NCBI GenBank assembly: GCA_964510855.1 | Contig: CAZEDB010000012.1 | Location: forward strand, 1-48,440 | DNA: 48,440 bases | DNA from: UBA8828 sp964510855 | GTDB taxonomy: Bacteria > Verrucomicrobiota > Verrucomicrobiia > Opitutales > UBA953 | Direction of reading: 5' to 3' | Part shown: positions 8,119 through 17,295 of the stretch, piece after piece | Layout of the letters: each line of letters begins with the position of its first letter | Numbering within the stretch: position 1 is the stretch's first letter | Position numbers and translations under genes: made by a program | Notes under the pieces: generated by a model | Told to the model about the DNA's origin: nothing | The model's database searches: none | Seen by the model: the letters and a program-made list of their open reading frames with translations, nothing else

Positions 8119-9099
8119 TCACTTCCGACTCCACTCTAGCATCCGGTGCAGAGGAATCGCAGCTTTTTTCCTAAGTTCCTCATCCATAGTTATTTCGGGA
8201 CCGCCATTTACCAAGCAATCGCGGAGTTTTACTAAAGTGTTCATTTTCATATACCTACATTCATTGCACGAACAGCGGTCGGTTGGGGCTGCGACAAAGG
8301 TTTTTTCAGGTACTTCACGGCGGAGCCGGTGAATCATATTCGCCTCGGTGGTCACAATCAGAGTCGAAGCCGTTTGGCGCTTAGCCCAGGCCACCATCAT
8401 CTCAGTACTGCAGACTTCATCGGCGAGGCCTCGGACTGCCTCCGTGCACTCTGGGTGGGCGACCACAGGCGCACCCGGATGGAGGGCTTTTGCTCGCAGC
8501 AGGGCTGTAGGCGTAAATTGCACATGCGCATAACAACTTCCGGGCCACAAGCGCATGCGGCGACCCGTACGCTGCGAAACCCATTGGCCGAGATTTTGAT
8601 CGGGCACGAAAAGAATTTCTTGGTCAGGCGGAAGTTTAGAGACGATGTGACTAGCGTTACCGCTGGTGCAAATCACATCGGATAAAGCTTTCACCCCGGC
8701 TGAGCAATTGATGTAGGCAACCACCGCAACCTTAGGGTTTTCGGCTTTGAAGGCAGCAAGTTTGTCTGCCGGGCAGGCATCGGCGAGCGAGCACCCTGCG
8801 GCTAGGTCGGGCAGGAGCACGCGCTTGGTTGGATTCACAATCTTGGCGGTCTCAGCCATGAAGTGAACCCCGCAAAAAACAATGGTCTCAGCTTGGGTCT
8901 CGGCTGCTTTGTAAGCCAAACCTAGGGAATCGCCCACGTAATCGGCAACCGCTTGAATATCCTCGCACTGATAGTTGTGCGCTAGAATCACGGCTTGGTG
9001 GCGCTTTTTGAGTTCGAGGACTTCGCGCTGTAAATCCGTAAGCACCAGCGGTGTGAGGCGAGGAGGGTAAACCGCAGGAATGGGAGGCAGGGTAGGCAC
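8119..9099 (-). CDS. nadA: Quinolinate synthase A
   Basis: Condenses iminoaspartate with dihydroxyacetone phosphate to quinolinate, for NAD synthesis, using an oxygen-sensitive [4Fe-4S] cluster. The 326-residue protein has HNYQCEDIQAVADYVGDSL, CGVHFMAET (Cys76), the INCSAGVKA segment, SCYAHVQFTP (Cys near 190) and CSCNEC (Cys276, 278, 281), which together contain the cluster ligands. The start is a GTG at 9099, 14 nt after the stop of the Fur-type gene, so the two are co-transcribed. nadB and nadC are not in the window. Confidence 0.95.
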   Translation of the reverse strand: MPTLPPIPAVYPPRLTPLVLTDLQREVLELKKRHQAVILAHNYQCEDIQAVADYVGDSLGLAYKAAETQAETIVFCGVHFMAETAKIVNPTKRVLLPDLAAGCSLADACPADKLAAFKAENPKVAVVAYINCSAGVKALSDVICTSGNASHIVSKLPPDQEILFVPDQNLGQWVSQRTGRRMRLWPGSCYAHVQFTPTALLRAKALHPGAPVVAHPECTEAVRGLADEVCSTEMMVAWAKRQTASTLIVTTEANMIHRLRREVPEKTFVAAPTDRCSCNECRYMKMNTLVKLRDCLVNGGPEITMDEELRKKAAIPLHRMLEWSRK

Positions 9100-9113
9100 G
9101 TTTAAAGTTGGGT

Positions 9114-9581
9114 TTAAATCTTAAGTAAGCAGTTGGAGCAAATCGCACTGACTTGCAAACGCTGCGATACAGGGCGCATGCCGTGCTTGGCGGCTACCGC
9201 TTTACCATACCATTCCATAAACGGGGCTTCGACTTCTATAATCGTATCGCAGCGTTCGCAGACCAGTTGCGCCCGAAAAGCCGTCCCGCCGTTTTCAGTT
9301 AAGTAATAGGTGTGGTCACGACCGACGTCGACCTCACGCACCGCCCCGCAACCGACCAAGAGGGGCAGGGTGCGGTAAACCGTGGCTCGCGATACAGAAT
9401 CATCGAGGACGCGGGCGCGTCGGAGTAATTCGTCGGCCGTGAAGTGATCGGTAATCTGCCGTGCGGATTCATAGACGGCCATGCGTTGCCGCGTGGCCCG
9501 GAGACCTTGTTGGGCAATATAAGCACGAAACGCCTCCGCCCGATCGGGCTCCTTTATAGGGTTGGTGTCCGGCGCGGGCAT
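9114..9581 (-). CDS. Fur-family metalloregulator (keeps CxxC pairs, lacks the usual His cluster)
   Basis: A 155-residue Fur-family repressor. The winged helix includes GLRATRQRMAVYE and SRATVYRTLPLLV. The dimerisation domain has both structural zinc pairs, Cys108/Cys111 (VCERC) and Cys148/Cys151 (ICSNC). The run of histidines that normally precedes the first CxxC is replaced by GGTAFRA, and the His near residue 140 is Gln. Metal sensing may therefore be altered; His46 and His90 remain. It is the first gene of a fur-nadA transcript, divergent from aroF. Whether it responds to Fe, Zn or peroxide cannot be told. Confidence 0.88.
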   Translation of the reverse strand: MPAPDTNPIKEPDRAEAFRAYIAQQGLRATRQRMAVYESARQITDHFTADELLRRARVLDDSVSRATVYRTLPLLVGCGAVREVDVGRDHTYYLTENGGTAFRAQLVCERCDTIIEVEAPFMEWYGKAVAAKHGMRPVSQRLQVSAICSNCLLKI

Positions 9582-9590
9582 GTAATTGAG

Positions 9591-9618
9591 ACAGTATTGA
9601 TACAGCCTGGAGGGTCAA
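9591..9618 (-). promoter_or_regulatory. Probable sigma-70 promoter of fur-nadA
   Basis: Minus strand: TTGACC (9618-9613), a 16-nt spacer, TACTGT (9596-9591). The ATG starts at 9581, nine nt after the -10, giving a predicted leader of only about 2-3 nt. The near-repeat ATTGAGAC/ATTGATAC overlaps the -10 and might be an operator. Confidence 0.45.
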
Positions 9619-9697
9619 TAGCGGGCTGGGGCTTCCTGCGTTGACTCCCCCCCTGTGCGGCTGTTGCCTCAACCCCCATTTCTAAGGGAAAAACACC

Positions 9698-10771
9698 ATG
9701 TTTCAGCACACGGACGACTTACGCATACGGAGCAGGAAAGCCCTGACTCCCCCTGCTGCCGTACTCCAAGAGGTACCTGCCTCCGAGCGCGCTTCTGAAG
9801 TGGTGTCTGCCGCTCGCCAATCCGTGGCCCGCATCCTTCAAGGTACCGATGACCGTTTGATGGTTGTGGTTGGCCCTTGTTCGATTCACGACCCCGAAGC
9901 TGCACTCGAGTATGCAGATCGACTTAAAGTTGAAGCGGCTCGTTACGCGGCTGACCTTTTAATTATCATGCGGGTTTATTTTGAGAAGCCCCGCACCACC
10001 GTCGGCTGGAAAGGTTTAATCAATGACCCAGCCCTAGATGGCTCCTTTGCCATTGATACCGGCGTGCGACTTGCCCGTCGCGTGCTCCTCGATATCACAA
10101 ACCGAGGTTTGCCAACTGCTACCGAATTTCTCGATCCCATTACCCCGCAGTACTTGGCTGACTTAGTCGCTTACGGTGCGATCGGGGCACGCACCACTGA
10201 GAGTCAAATCCACCGCGAACTCGCCTCCGGTCTCTCGATGCCCGTAGGTTTTAAAAACGGCACCGATGGTTCAACCCAAGTGGCAGTGGATGCCTGTCTT
10301 TCCGCACGTAGTTCACATTGGTTTCCTTCCGTAACTAAGGAAGGCGCCGTAGCTGTGTTTCAAACTACCGGCAATCCCGATGCCCATGTGATTTTGCGCG
10401 GCGGCTCGCGTACCGGTCCGAATTACCACGCCGAGCACGTCACGGAAGCGGTGGAGCGCTTGACCAAAGCTGGCCTGCCTGCCCGTTTAGTGGTCGACTG
10501 TTCGCATGGTAACAGTTCGAAAGATCATCGTCGCCAAGCCGAGGTCGCTGCTAATCTCGCAACCCAAGTCGCCTCCGGTTCTCAGGCTATTGCTGGGGTG
10601 ATGATTGAAAGCCATCTTTGTGAAGGCCGCCAAGATTGGAAGGGGCGTGATGCCTCGCAGCGTGGGCAAAGCATTACCGATGCTTGCATCAGTTTTGAGC
10701 AAACCCTTCCTTTGTTTGAATCCCTCGCCGCTGCGGTACGCACGCGCCGCGCCTTACCGGTTGCTCGCTAA
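9698..10771 (+). CDS. aroF: 3-deoxy-7-phosphoheptulonate (DAHP) synthase, AroF/G/H class
   Basis: Joins phosphoenolpyruvate and erythrose 4-phosphate, the committed step to aromatic amino acids. The 357-residue protein is a class I DAHP synthase: VGPCSIHDPEAALEYADRL, MRVYFEKPRTTVGWKGLIND, the ARTTESQ loop, PVGFKNGTDG, RGG...GPNYH and the DCSHGNS metal-site motif. Which amino acid, if any, feeds back on it cannot be decided. AAGGGA at 9684-9689, 8 nt before the ATG, is one of the few good ribosome sites in the window. It is followed after 11 nt by an AsnC-type regulator and an aminotransferase, suggesting an amino-acid-linked transcript. Confidence 0.95.
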   Translation: MFQHTDDLRIRSRKALTPPAAVLQEVPASERASEVVSAARQSVARILQGTDDRLMVVVGPCSIHDPEAALEYADRLKVEAARYAADLLIIMRVYFEKPRTTVGWKGLINDPALDGSFAIDTGVRLARRVLLDITNRGLPTATEFLDPITPQYLADLVAYGAIGARTTESQIHRELASGLSMPVGFKNGTDGSTQVAVDACLSARSSHWFPSVTKEGAVAVFQTTGNPDAHVILRGGSRTGPNYHAEHVTEAVERLTKAGLPARLVVDCSHGNSSKDHRRQAEVAANLATQVASGSQAIAGVMIESHLCEGRQDWKGRDASQRGQSITDACISFEQTLPLFESLAAAVRTRRALPVAR

Positions 10772-10782
10772 TCTTTTTTACT

Positions 10783-11265
10783 ATGAACCCCGTACTTAAA
10801 TTATTGTTGGAGGGTGAATCGCTCGACACCGCTCAAATGGGCAAGATTTTGGGTCTGGGTCCTGAGGCGGTTACGAAAGAGTTGGAGCAGTTGCGCAAGC
10901 AGGGAATCTTGCTGGGTTTCCGTCCGGTCCTTAATCCAACTTGGGAAGCTGAGCGTCGCGTTCGCGCTGTGATTGAAATTAAGGTCAGGCCCGAAGGTCG
11001 CGGAGGTTTCGATGGTTTAGCCGAACGCATTAGCGCCTTTGAGCAGGTAGAAAGCTGCTTTTTAATGTCGGGCGGCTACGACTTACTGGTCATTGTCGCC
11101 GCGGATAATCTCTACAAGGTTGCGAGTTTTGTGCACGAGCGCCTGGCGCGTATCGATGGCGTGCAAGGCACTTCCACTCACTTTTTCCTCCGTGCCTACA
11201 AGCAAGATGGCTTCACGGTTTCTGATCAACGACACGACGGCGATAAGCCTTCGGTAAGCGCCTGA
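10783..11265 (+). CDS. Lrp/AsnC-family transcriptional regulator
   Basis: A 160-residue regulator with an N-terminal winged helix (LDTAQMGKILGLGPEAVTKELEQLRKQGIL) and a C-terminal RAM effector domain (VRAVIEIKVRPEGRGGFDGLA, VESCFLMSGGYDLLVIVAADN, GTSTHFFLRAYKQDG). The first helix is less canonical than in Lrp. It starts 11 nt after aroF and is followed after 25 nt by a class I/II aminotransferase. The same regulator-aminotransferase pairing is known in Bacillus (AlaR/AlaT, formerly YugG/YugH), so it probably senses an amino acid and controls this locus. Confidence 0.9.
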   Translation: MNPVLKLLLEGESLDTAQMGKILGLGPEAVTKELEQLRKQGILLGFRPVLNPTWEAERRVRAVIEIKVRPEGRGGFDGLAERISAFEQVESCFLMSGGYDLLVIVAADNLYKVASFVHERLARIDGVQGTSTHFFLRAYKQDGFTVSDQRHDGDKPSVSA

Positions 11266-11290
11266 GAAACGCTACTGCCTGCGTCATCCT

Positions 11291-12469
11291 ATGACCGACG
11301 ACCGACGATTCGTCGCCCGCCATGTGGCGGCGCTGCCCAAATCGGGCATTCGCGACTTTTTCGCCATCGTCTCGCAGATGAAGGATGCGATTTCTTTAGG
11401 TATTGGTGAGCCAGATTTCGTCACGCCGTTCCCGATTCGCGAAGCGGCGATGGCAGCCTTAGAAAAAGGTCGTACCTCCTACACCGATAACCGCGGCTTG
11501 CTGGCGCTACGCGAAGAAATCAGTACTTACGTCGCCAAGCATTATGGTCCTGAGTATCGTCCAGATGATGAAATCTTGGTCACGATTGGGGTTTCAGAAG
11601 CCCTCGATATTCTTTTGCGCGCGGTACTTAACCCAGGAGACAAGGTGCTCTACCACGAGCCCTGCTATGTCTCGTATGCCCCCAGCGTCGCCCTTTGCCA
11701 CGCTCAGGCTATTCCTGTTCGCACTACGGATAAAGATGCTTTCTCGCTCGACCCTGAAGCCTTGCGTGCGGCTTGGCAGCCTGGCTGTAAGTTACTCATT
11801 TTGAATTTCCCTACCAATCCTACGGGGGGAACAGCTGATCGCGCTAAGCTTGAAGCCATCGCGCGTTTTGCGGTGGAGAAAGATCTGCTGGTCGCCTCCG
11901 ACGAAATTTATTCTGAGCTCACCTTTGAGGGCGGCCATGTTTCGATTGCCTCACTCCCCGGCATGCGTGAGCGCACGGTTTTCTTGCATGGTTTTTCTAA
12001 AGCTTTTGCCATGACGGGCTTCCGCGTCGGTTATGCTTGTGGTCCGGCGGCGGTCATTGACGGTATGCTTAAGGTGCATCAATACGCCATCATGTGTGCT
12101 CCGATTGTCAGCCAAGAGGCGGCGATTGAGGCCTTGCGTCATGGACGTGATGCGATGTTGCACATGCGGGATAAGTATCGCGAGCGACGCGACTTTATTG
12201 TCCGTCGCCTCAACCAGCTGGGCTTGCCCTGTCATTTACCTCGCGGCGCCTTCTACGCTTTCCCGCGTATTGATAGCACGGGCTTAGATGCGATGACGTT
12301 TGCGCAAGGTTTACTGCGTGAAGAGAAAGTTGCCATCGTCCCTGGTACCGCCTTTGGCGAAGCTGGTGCAGGATTTTGTCGGGCCTCGTTCTCCACCAGT
12401 TTTGAACGTATTCACGAGGCGATGGAGCGCCTCGGCCGCCACCTCGACCGCCTGCGGTCCCGCCGCTAA
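11291..12469 (+). CDS. PLP-dependent class I/II aminotransferase (AlaT/YugH-like)
   Basis: A 392-residue fold-type I aminotransferase. Visible motifs: IGEPDFVTP, YTDNRGLLALREEI, NFPTNPTGG (PLP-contact Asn), ASDEIYSELTF (Asp to the pyridine nitrogen), HGFSKAFAMTGFRVGY (Schiff-base Lys) and the C-terminal FCRASFSTSFE containing the carboxylate-binding Arg. It resembles YugH/aspartate-type enzymes. Alanine, aspartate or an aromatic amino acid are candidate substrates; its place behind aroF would fit an aromatic role, its AsnC-type partner an alanine role. No Shine-Dalgarno site is seen. Confidence 0.92.
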   Translation: MTDDRRFVARHVAALPKSGIRDFFAIVSQMKDAISLGIGEPDFVTPFPIREAAMAALEKGRTSYTDNRGLLALREEISTYVAKHYGPEYRPDDEILVTIGVSEALDILLRAVLNPGDKVLYHEPCYVSYAPSVALCHAQAIPVRTTDKDAFSLDPEALRAAWQPGCKLLILNFPTNPTGGTADRAKLEAIARFAVEKDLLVASDEIYSELTFEGGHVSIASLPGMRERTVFLHGFSKAFAMTGFRVGYACGPAAVIDGMLKVHQYAIMCAPIVSQEAAIEALRHGRDAMLHMRDKYRERRDFIVRRLNQLGLPCHLPRGAFYAFPRIDSTGLDAMTFAQGLLREEKVAIVPGTAFGEAGAGFCRASFSTSFERIHEAMERLGRHLDRLRSRR

Positions 12470-12487
12470 ATTAGCGGCCATTCCTTT

Positions 12488-14188
12488 ATGAAGCCGGCCA
12501 TTTCAACCGAGCTGCCTCGCGCCGTTGCCCTTGTGGGACGTCCGAACGTAGGCAAGAGCCGGTTATTCAATCGCCTCGTGGGGCGACGTATTTCCATCGT
12601 ACATGATCAACCGGGTGTGACCCGTGACTTGATTGTGGCCGAGGTTGATGCCGATCGCTATACCCTAATGGACACTGGGGGTATTGGTCTCTTCGATCGT
12701 AAGCTTACTCCCGATGATATCGCAGCGGCGGTAGAAGAGCAGGTAGGCTTTGCCATTGCGGCAGCCTCAGTGGTTTTACTCATTACCGATGCGGCCGAAG
12801 GCTGCGTGCCGCTCGACCTTGAAGTCGCCTCGCGCCTCCGTGCCGCGGGTAAGAAAGTCATCGTGGTGGCCAACAAAGCCGATACCCCAGCCCGCGATGG
12901 TACCTTGCCTGAATTTTACGCCCTAGGTTTTGGTGACCCCGTTTTAGTTTCAGCGGAGCATGGTCGCGGTATCGACTTTTTACGCCGCCGTCTCTTGGCC
13001 GAAATCGGACCTGCTGCGGAGACGCCGCGCGATACCGTTAATGCGATTCGCGTCGCTCTGGCGGGTCGGCCCAATGTGGGAAAAAGTTCGCTGGGTAACC
13101 GCCTGCTTTCCGCTGAGCGTCTGGTCGTTTCGGCTACCGCTGGTACTACCCGCGACCCTGCCCGTCACCGTTTGGCTTGGAAAAATCCTGAAGGCACGCT
13201 GATACCGTTTGATTTAGTTGATACTGCCGGACGGAAAGCCGCCACGCGACAAGACGCACTCGACTTCTATTCGCACCGGCGTGCCAAAGAAATCTTAGAC
13301 GAAGCCGATGTGGTTTATCTCGTACTCGATGCCCAACAAGGGGTGACCCGTATTGACTTACAACTGGCCGGCGAACTTGCGGAAGCGGGTGCCGGCTTGG
13401 TCATTGTGGTTAACAAGTGGGACTTGGCTTTAGATGCCTTGGCTAAAGGGCCGTTGGGCGAACACGAAGACGAGCGCGCCTTCCGTCGTGCCTTCCAACA
13501 GGCGGTCCGTCGCGCCCTTTTCTTCCTGCCCGATCCGCCCATGATTTTCGTCTCGGCCAAAACCGGTTTACACACGGATGATCTCTTGGCTGCAGCCGCG
13601 GGCGTGCACAAGCGTGCCGGCGCCGTCATTCCTACGGGAAAGCTGAATCGTGCCTTGGGTGAGTTGTTAACCCGCCGTCCTCCTCGGCCCCGCTCAGGCA
13701 AACTTTTCAAGTGTTACTACGCTACGCAGGTTTCGCGTCGTCCGATCCGCTTCCGTCTTTTCTGTAACACCGATGAGCCGTTGGATGATGGCTACATGCG
13801 TTTCTTGTCGAAAGGATTGCATGAGGCCTTCGAACTTTCGGGCGTACCGCTCTTTCTTGAATTAGTCGGTAAGCCTAAGCAGACCAATCGTGCCTTCTTT
13901 GCCCCGCAGGGAAGTATCCCTGGGGATTTACCTTCTTCAGAAGGTAACGAAGGTCGCTCGAGTTCACGCGCCGGCGGTGGCGCGGGAGGTGCGGGGAGTC
14001 GTGGAGGTAAATCCTCGCGCGGAGGTAAAGCTACGCGCCTTGCTCAGCCGTCGCGCGCAGGTAAATCGTCGCGTGGAGCTAAACCGGCCCGGGGAAAATC
14101 GTCGGGTCCCAAGCGCTGGCAGTCTAAGGCGGGTGGGCCCCGTCCAGGTAAGGCAGGTCCGACCCGTAATCGCGGCAAATCTCGATAA
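12488..14188 (+). CDS. der: Ribosome-assembly GTPase Der (EngA) with a long basic tail
   Basis: A double-GTPase protein needed for 50S assembly. The first G domain has GRPNVGKS (residues 17-24), DTGG and NKAD; the second has GRPNVGKS near residue 193, DTAGR and NKWD; the KH-like domain follows (RPIRFRLFCNTDEPLDDGYMRFL region). The protein is 566 residues, against about 440-490 for most Der. The extra part is a C-terminal tail from about residue 475 made almost only of Gly, Ser, Arg, Lys and Pro, with repeated RGGKSSRG-type units, probably an RNA-binding disordered tail. It starts 18 nt after the aminotransferase and ends 5 nt before fmt. Confidence 0.96.
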   Translation: MKPAISTELPRAVALVGRPNVGKSRLFNRLVGRRISIVHDQPGVTRDLIVAEVDADRYTLMDTGGIGLFDRKLTPDDIAAAVEEQVGFAIAAASVVLLITDAAEGCVPLDLEVASRLRAAGKKVIVVANKADTPARDGTLPEFYALGFGDPVLVSAEHGRGIDFLRRRLLAEIGPAAETPRDTVNAIRVALAGRPNVGKSSLGNRLLSAERLVVSATAGTTRDPARHRLAWKNPEGTLIPFDLVDTAGRKAATRQDALDFYSHRRAKEILDEADVVYLVLDAQQGVTRIDLQLAGELAEAGAGLVIVVNKWDLALDALAKGPLGEHEDERAFRRAFQQAVRRALFFLPDPPMIFVSAKTGLHTDDLLAAAAGVHKRAGAVIPTGKLNRALGELLTRRPPRPRSGKLFKCYYATQVSRRPIRFRLFCNTDEPLDDGYMRFLSKGLHEAFELSGVPLFLELVGKPKQTNRAFFAPQGSIPGDLPSSEGNEGRSSSRAGGGAGGAGSRGGKSSRGGKATRLAQPSRAGKSSRGAKPARGKSSGPKRWQSKAGGPRPGKAGPTRNRGKSR

Positions 14189-14193
14189 ACGTT

Positions 14194-15171
14194 ATGACTG
14201 CGCGCGTCGTCCTCCTAGGGTCCGACCCCATCGCACTGCCGGCTTTTACGGCGCTCGCCGCCCTGCCGGGTATCGAGATTGTTGGGGTTTGGTCGCAACC
14301 CGATCGCCCTAGTGGTCGTGGACAAACCCTCCAGCCCAATGAGGTTGCCGCTTGGGCTCTAGCGCGCGGGCTTCAACTCTTCCGTCCAGAAATTTTTGAC
14401 GCGCAAGAAGATCAACGGTTGTCGGCGCTAAAAGTCGACCTCGCAGTGGTCATGGCATACGGACAATTATTGCGGGAGTCTTCCTTGGCTTTACCGCGGC
14501 TGGGTTTTGTAAATTTTCACGGCTCGTTATTGCCCGCCTTGCGTGGTGCCACACCCGTTGAAGGTGCGTTGGCTTTGGGTCTGACCGAGACGGGAATCGC
14601 CCTGCAACAAGTCGTTCGTAAACTGGATGCGGGTCCTTTATTAGCCACTCGTTCGCTCGCGGTCTCGTCTGAGACGGGTAGGGTAGCCTTGCGTGCCCAG
14701 ATAGGTGAGTTGGCTGCGGTCTTAGCCGTCGAAGCCATTCCAGCTTTACTTGCTGGTCGATTGCTTGCGCAGCCGCAGGATGAATCGCAAGCGACTTATA
14801 CCCGCCGGTTGCGCCGCGAGGATGCCGCACTCGATTTCAATCAACCCGCTCAACTTTTGGCCCAACGGATACGTGCTCTGCAAGGTTGGCCTGGCAGCAC
14901 CTTCATGCTGGGAGGGGTGCGATTAAAAGTCGGGAGTGCTCAGGCAAAGCCTCAAACCTCGGCGCTGCCTGCGGGGACGATACTCGCAGTTGATATCACG
15001 AGTTTGCAGATTGCGACCGGAGCGGGCATTTTGCATATCCACGAACTGCAACGACCTGGGGGTAAGATGCTTCCCATTGCCGCTTTCATTTCAGGCTTTA
15101 AGATTCAAGTTGGCTCGCAATGTCTCTCCGAGCCGATGCTACCTTTAGTAGGGAACCGTCCGCTCAAGTAA
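14194..15171 (+). CDS. fmt: Methionyl-tRNA formyltransferase
   Basis: Formylates Met-tRNAi for translation initiation. The 325-residue protein has the N-terminal Rossmann formyltransferase domain with VVMAYGQLL, NFHGSLLPALRGATPVEGAL (catalytic Asn/His region near residue 107), and LDAGPLLA (catalytic Asp), then the C-terminal OB-like domain (AALDFNQPAQLLAQRIRALQGWPGS). The usual partner def is not beside it; it is 5 nt behind der. The TSLLPRWRGA consensus is varied (ALRGATPVE), but the key residues are retained. Confidence 0.94.
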   Translation: MTARVVLLGSDPIALPAFTALAALPGIEIVGVWSQPDRPSGRGQTLQPNEVAAWALARGLQLFRPEIFDAQEDQRLSALKVDLAVVMAYGQLLRESSLALPRLGFVNFHGSLLPALRGATPVEGALALGLTETGIALQQVVRKLDAGPLLATRSLAVSSETGRVALRAQIGELAAVLAVEAIPALLAGRLLAQPQDESQATYTRRLRREDAALDFNQPAQLLAQRIRALQGWPGSTFMLGGVRLKVGSAQAKPQTSALPAGTILAVDITSLQIATGAGILHIHELQRPGGKMLPIAAFISGFKIQVGSQCLSEPMLPLVGNRPLK

Positions 15172-15236
15172 GGTTCAGGGTCGTAGGCAGGTAATCCCAT
15201 TTGACTACGCAGCGGGCTGGTGTTGTCCTAGTACTC

Positions 15237-17255
15237 ATGCGCTGTCTGCTTGCGCCCTTGCTGCTTACTGCACTCTGTTTTGGTCAGGGTGCCGAGGGTT
15301 TGCGCCAAGCTTCGGGAGCAGCTTTTTCAGGATTTGGTAGCGATGATAAAGCCGAAAAAACTTGGGAGATTCGCGCCGCAACCGTGCGCCCTGAAATCGG
15401 CGAAGTTGGAGCCTGGAGATTAACCGATCTCACCTTAACCACTTTTAGAGAAGGTCGGCCTCAACGCGTACTGCGTACACCTTCAGGTTTAGCCCGTCCC
15501 GAACGTTTAGCAGCTGAAGGCGAAGGCGCGGTACGAATAGAAGGCGAAGGTTTGCGCCTAGATGGTGTGGGCTGGAGTTGGCGCGGTACCGATGTGGGCG
15601 ACACCTTTGCCCTCTTAGGCATGGTGAAAGGTGATGTTGGTAATTTAGCCCGCCCCGAAAGTTTGGCCCAACTTTCAGCCGCCCGTCTCGATGTAGTTAG
15701 TGGGCTCGGGGGTACAACCGATTTAATTTTTGCCGGCGGGGCCCGCATGAATCGCGGCCTTGAGCAACTTACGGCCGCGCGCTTAGTCCTGACGGTGGGT
15801 CGTGACGGTAGTTTAACAGGCTGGGCGGCACTGGGGGGTGTGCGTCACGTTTATGCTGGTGGCTTGGCTCAAGCAGATGAAATCCGCCATGATGCGTTGA
15901 CGGGCAAAACCCGATTTTTAGGTTCGGTGCGCGCGACGGATACGCGTGCCACTTTAACTACCACGGCTTTAACCCGCGAGCTTGATGGGGCTTGGTTGGC
16001 AGAAGATGCTGCGGGCGTTCAGGTTGAGCTTCCTGCTGTCGAAGGTCGCCCGGCAGCTCGAGTACAGTCCAAACTCGTACGTGCCTTGGCGCCAACTCCC
16101 ACCGAGACCGTTTTTGTCCTCGAAGGTGATGCCCGTTATCAAAGTGACACCAGTGAACTCATGGCGCGTACCCTACGCCTTGGTATGCCGATTAAGGGTC
16201 GTGGTTGGGTGGAGGGGCAGGGGGGCGTGATTGGTAATGATGGAGCTTTGAACTTTCAGGCTGATGAGGCCCGCATGGACCGCGAGAACGACACCCTTTT
16301 GTTGCAAGGCAATCCACGACTGGTGGATAAGCGGGGTTTTGTCCTTACGGGGTTTCAAATTCGCGCCCGGCCTGAAGCAGGTACGGCCGAGGTCCTTTCA
16401 GGTATCGGCCGCCGCGCCGCGTTACGTACGCTTTCCGACGGCGCTCCCGCTGAATTTGAGGCCGATCGTATTGAAGCTTCGCGCCAAGGTGAACGTGCGC
16501 TTGCACGACTCTTGGGTGCGGTGCGGCTACGTTTACCCGATGCTGAAGTTACTTGTGAACGCGTCATCGCCACCGCGCTAATTACTAAACAAAACACGAC
16601 CGAACTCGAACGGCTCGTTCTCGTGGGTGAGGTAACTTATCGGTCCGAAGGTTTTGCGGCCCGAGCCGGGCGAGCGGAGTTGCACCCAGCGGTTGGGCTG
16701 GAGGCAGCGATTAGTGCTGAGCTCGGAGGCGCGGCGCGTCTCTTGTTACTCTTACCTGGAGAAGACGACCCCGTGTTACCGCGCGTTGAAGTTTCTCAAG
16801 ATGAGGGGCTGCTGGCAGTCGATGCTCGCCGTCACGAAGTGCTGCTTTCAAGTGCGGTTGCGCGTTTCCACTCCGAAGGAGCCGTACGCTTAGGTGCTGG
16901 GGTGGCCCAAGGAACCTGCGAGCGTATTCAGGGTTTAGCGCGTCGCGATGCCAAGGGGCGCTTACTGCTGGCTTCTGCCTTAGGTTCAGGAGGTGTCACG
17001 TTGGCGTCTGGGGGCGTGCGTGCTACCGGGGACCGTCTCGAAATTGATCCAGTAAAAAACCTCGCCCATTTACGCGGAGCGGCCCGTTTACAAGATGCCC
17101 AAGGTCGTATGGGTGTGCCGGCGGATGCGGTTACCTATGATTTAAAGAGCCGTAACTGGTCGATGGATTCGGCCCCTGGCGATACACCCGGTACGGTGGT
17201 TAAGCCGAGGATTCTTCTGCCTGGTACGGTGTTCGAACTCCCGCTGCCCCAGTAG
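15237..17255 (+). CDS. Large exported LptA/OstA-like protein (LPS transport)
   Basis: About 672 residues, beginning with a clear Sec signal (MRCLLAPLLLTALCFGQG). The rest is beta-strand-rich, with many short repeats typical of the OstA/LptA jellyroll fold: strands of the type 'x-G-x-V/A-R-x' alternating with 'A-x-x-x-x-Y/L-D' (for example FLGSVRATDTRATLTTTAL, LVLVGEVTYRSEGFAARAGRAEL, LRGAARLQDAQG). It sits 40 nt before lptB, where lptC and lptA usually lie, so one long protein may do the work of both in bridging LPS across the periplasm. Start choice: ATG 15237; a TTG at 15201 would add 12 residues. Family fold is inferred from pattern and context. Confidence 0.72.
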   Translation: MRCLLAPLLLTALCFGQGAEGLRQASGAAFSGFGSDDKAEKTWEIRAATVRPEIGEVGAWRLTDLTLTTFREGRPQRVLRTPSGLARPERLAAEGEGAVRIEGEGLRLDGVGWSWRGTDVGDTFALLGMVKGDVGNLARPESLAQLSAARLDVVSGLGGTTDLIFAGGARMNRGLEQLTAARLVLTVGRDGSLTGWAALGGVRHVYAGGLAQADEIRHDALTGKTRFLGSVRATDTRATLTTTALTRELDGAWLAEDAAGVQVELPAVEGRPAARVQSKLVRALAPTPTETVFVLEGDARYQSDTSELMARTLRLGMPIKGRGWVEGQGGVIGNDGALNFQADEARMDRENDTLLLQGNPRLVDKRGFVLTGFQIRARPEAGTAEVLSGIGRRAALRTLSDGAPAEFEADRIEASRQGERALARLLGAVRLRLPDAEVTCERVIATALITKQNTTELERLVLVGEVTYRSEGFAARAGRAELHPAVGLEAAISAELGGAARLLLLLPGEDDPVLPRVEVSQDEGLLAVDARRHEVLLSSAVARFHSEGAVRLGAGVAQGTCERIQGLARRDAKGRLLLASALGSGGVTLASGGVRATGDRLEIDPVKNLAHLRGAARLQDAQGRMGVPADAVTYDLKSRNWSMDSAPGDTPGTVVKPRILLPGTVFELPLPQ

Positions 17256-17295
17256 AGGCTCGACACCTTTAAGCCTGACGGAGAAGATTTAATCC

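Noticed and set aside
13890..14312. Open frame over the der/fmt junction
   Set aside because: It is the +2 frame of the repetitive Der tail and the fmt start; composition follows the repeats.
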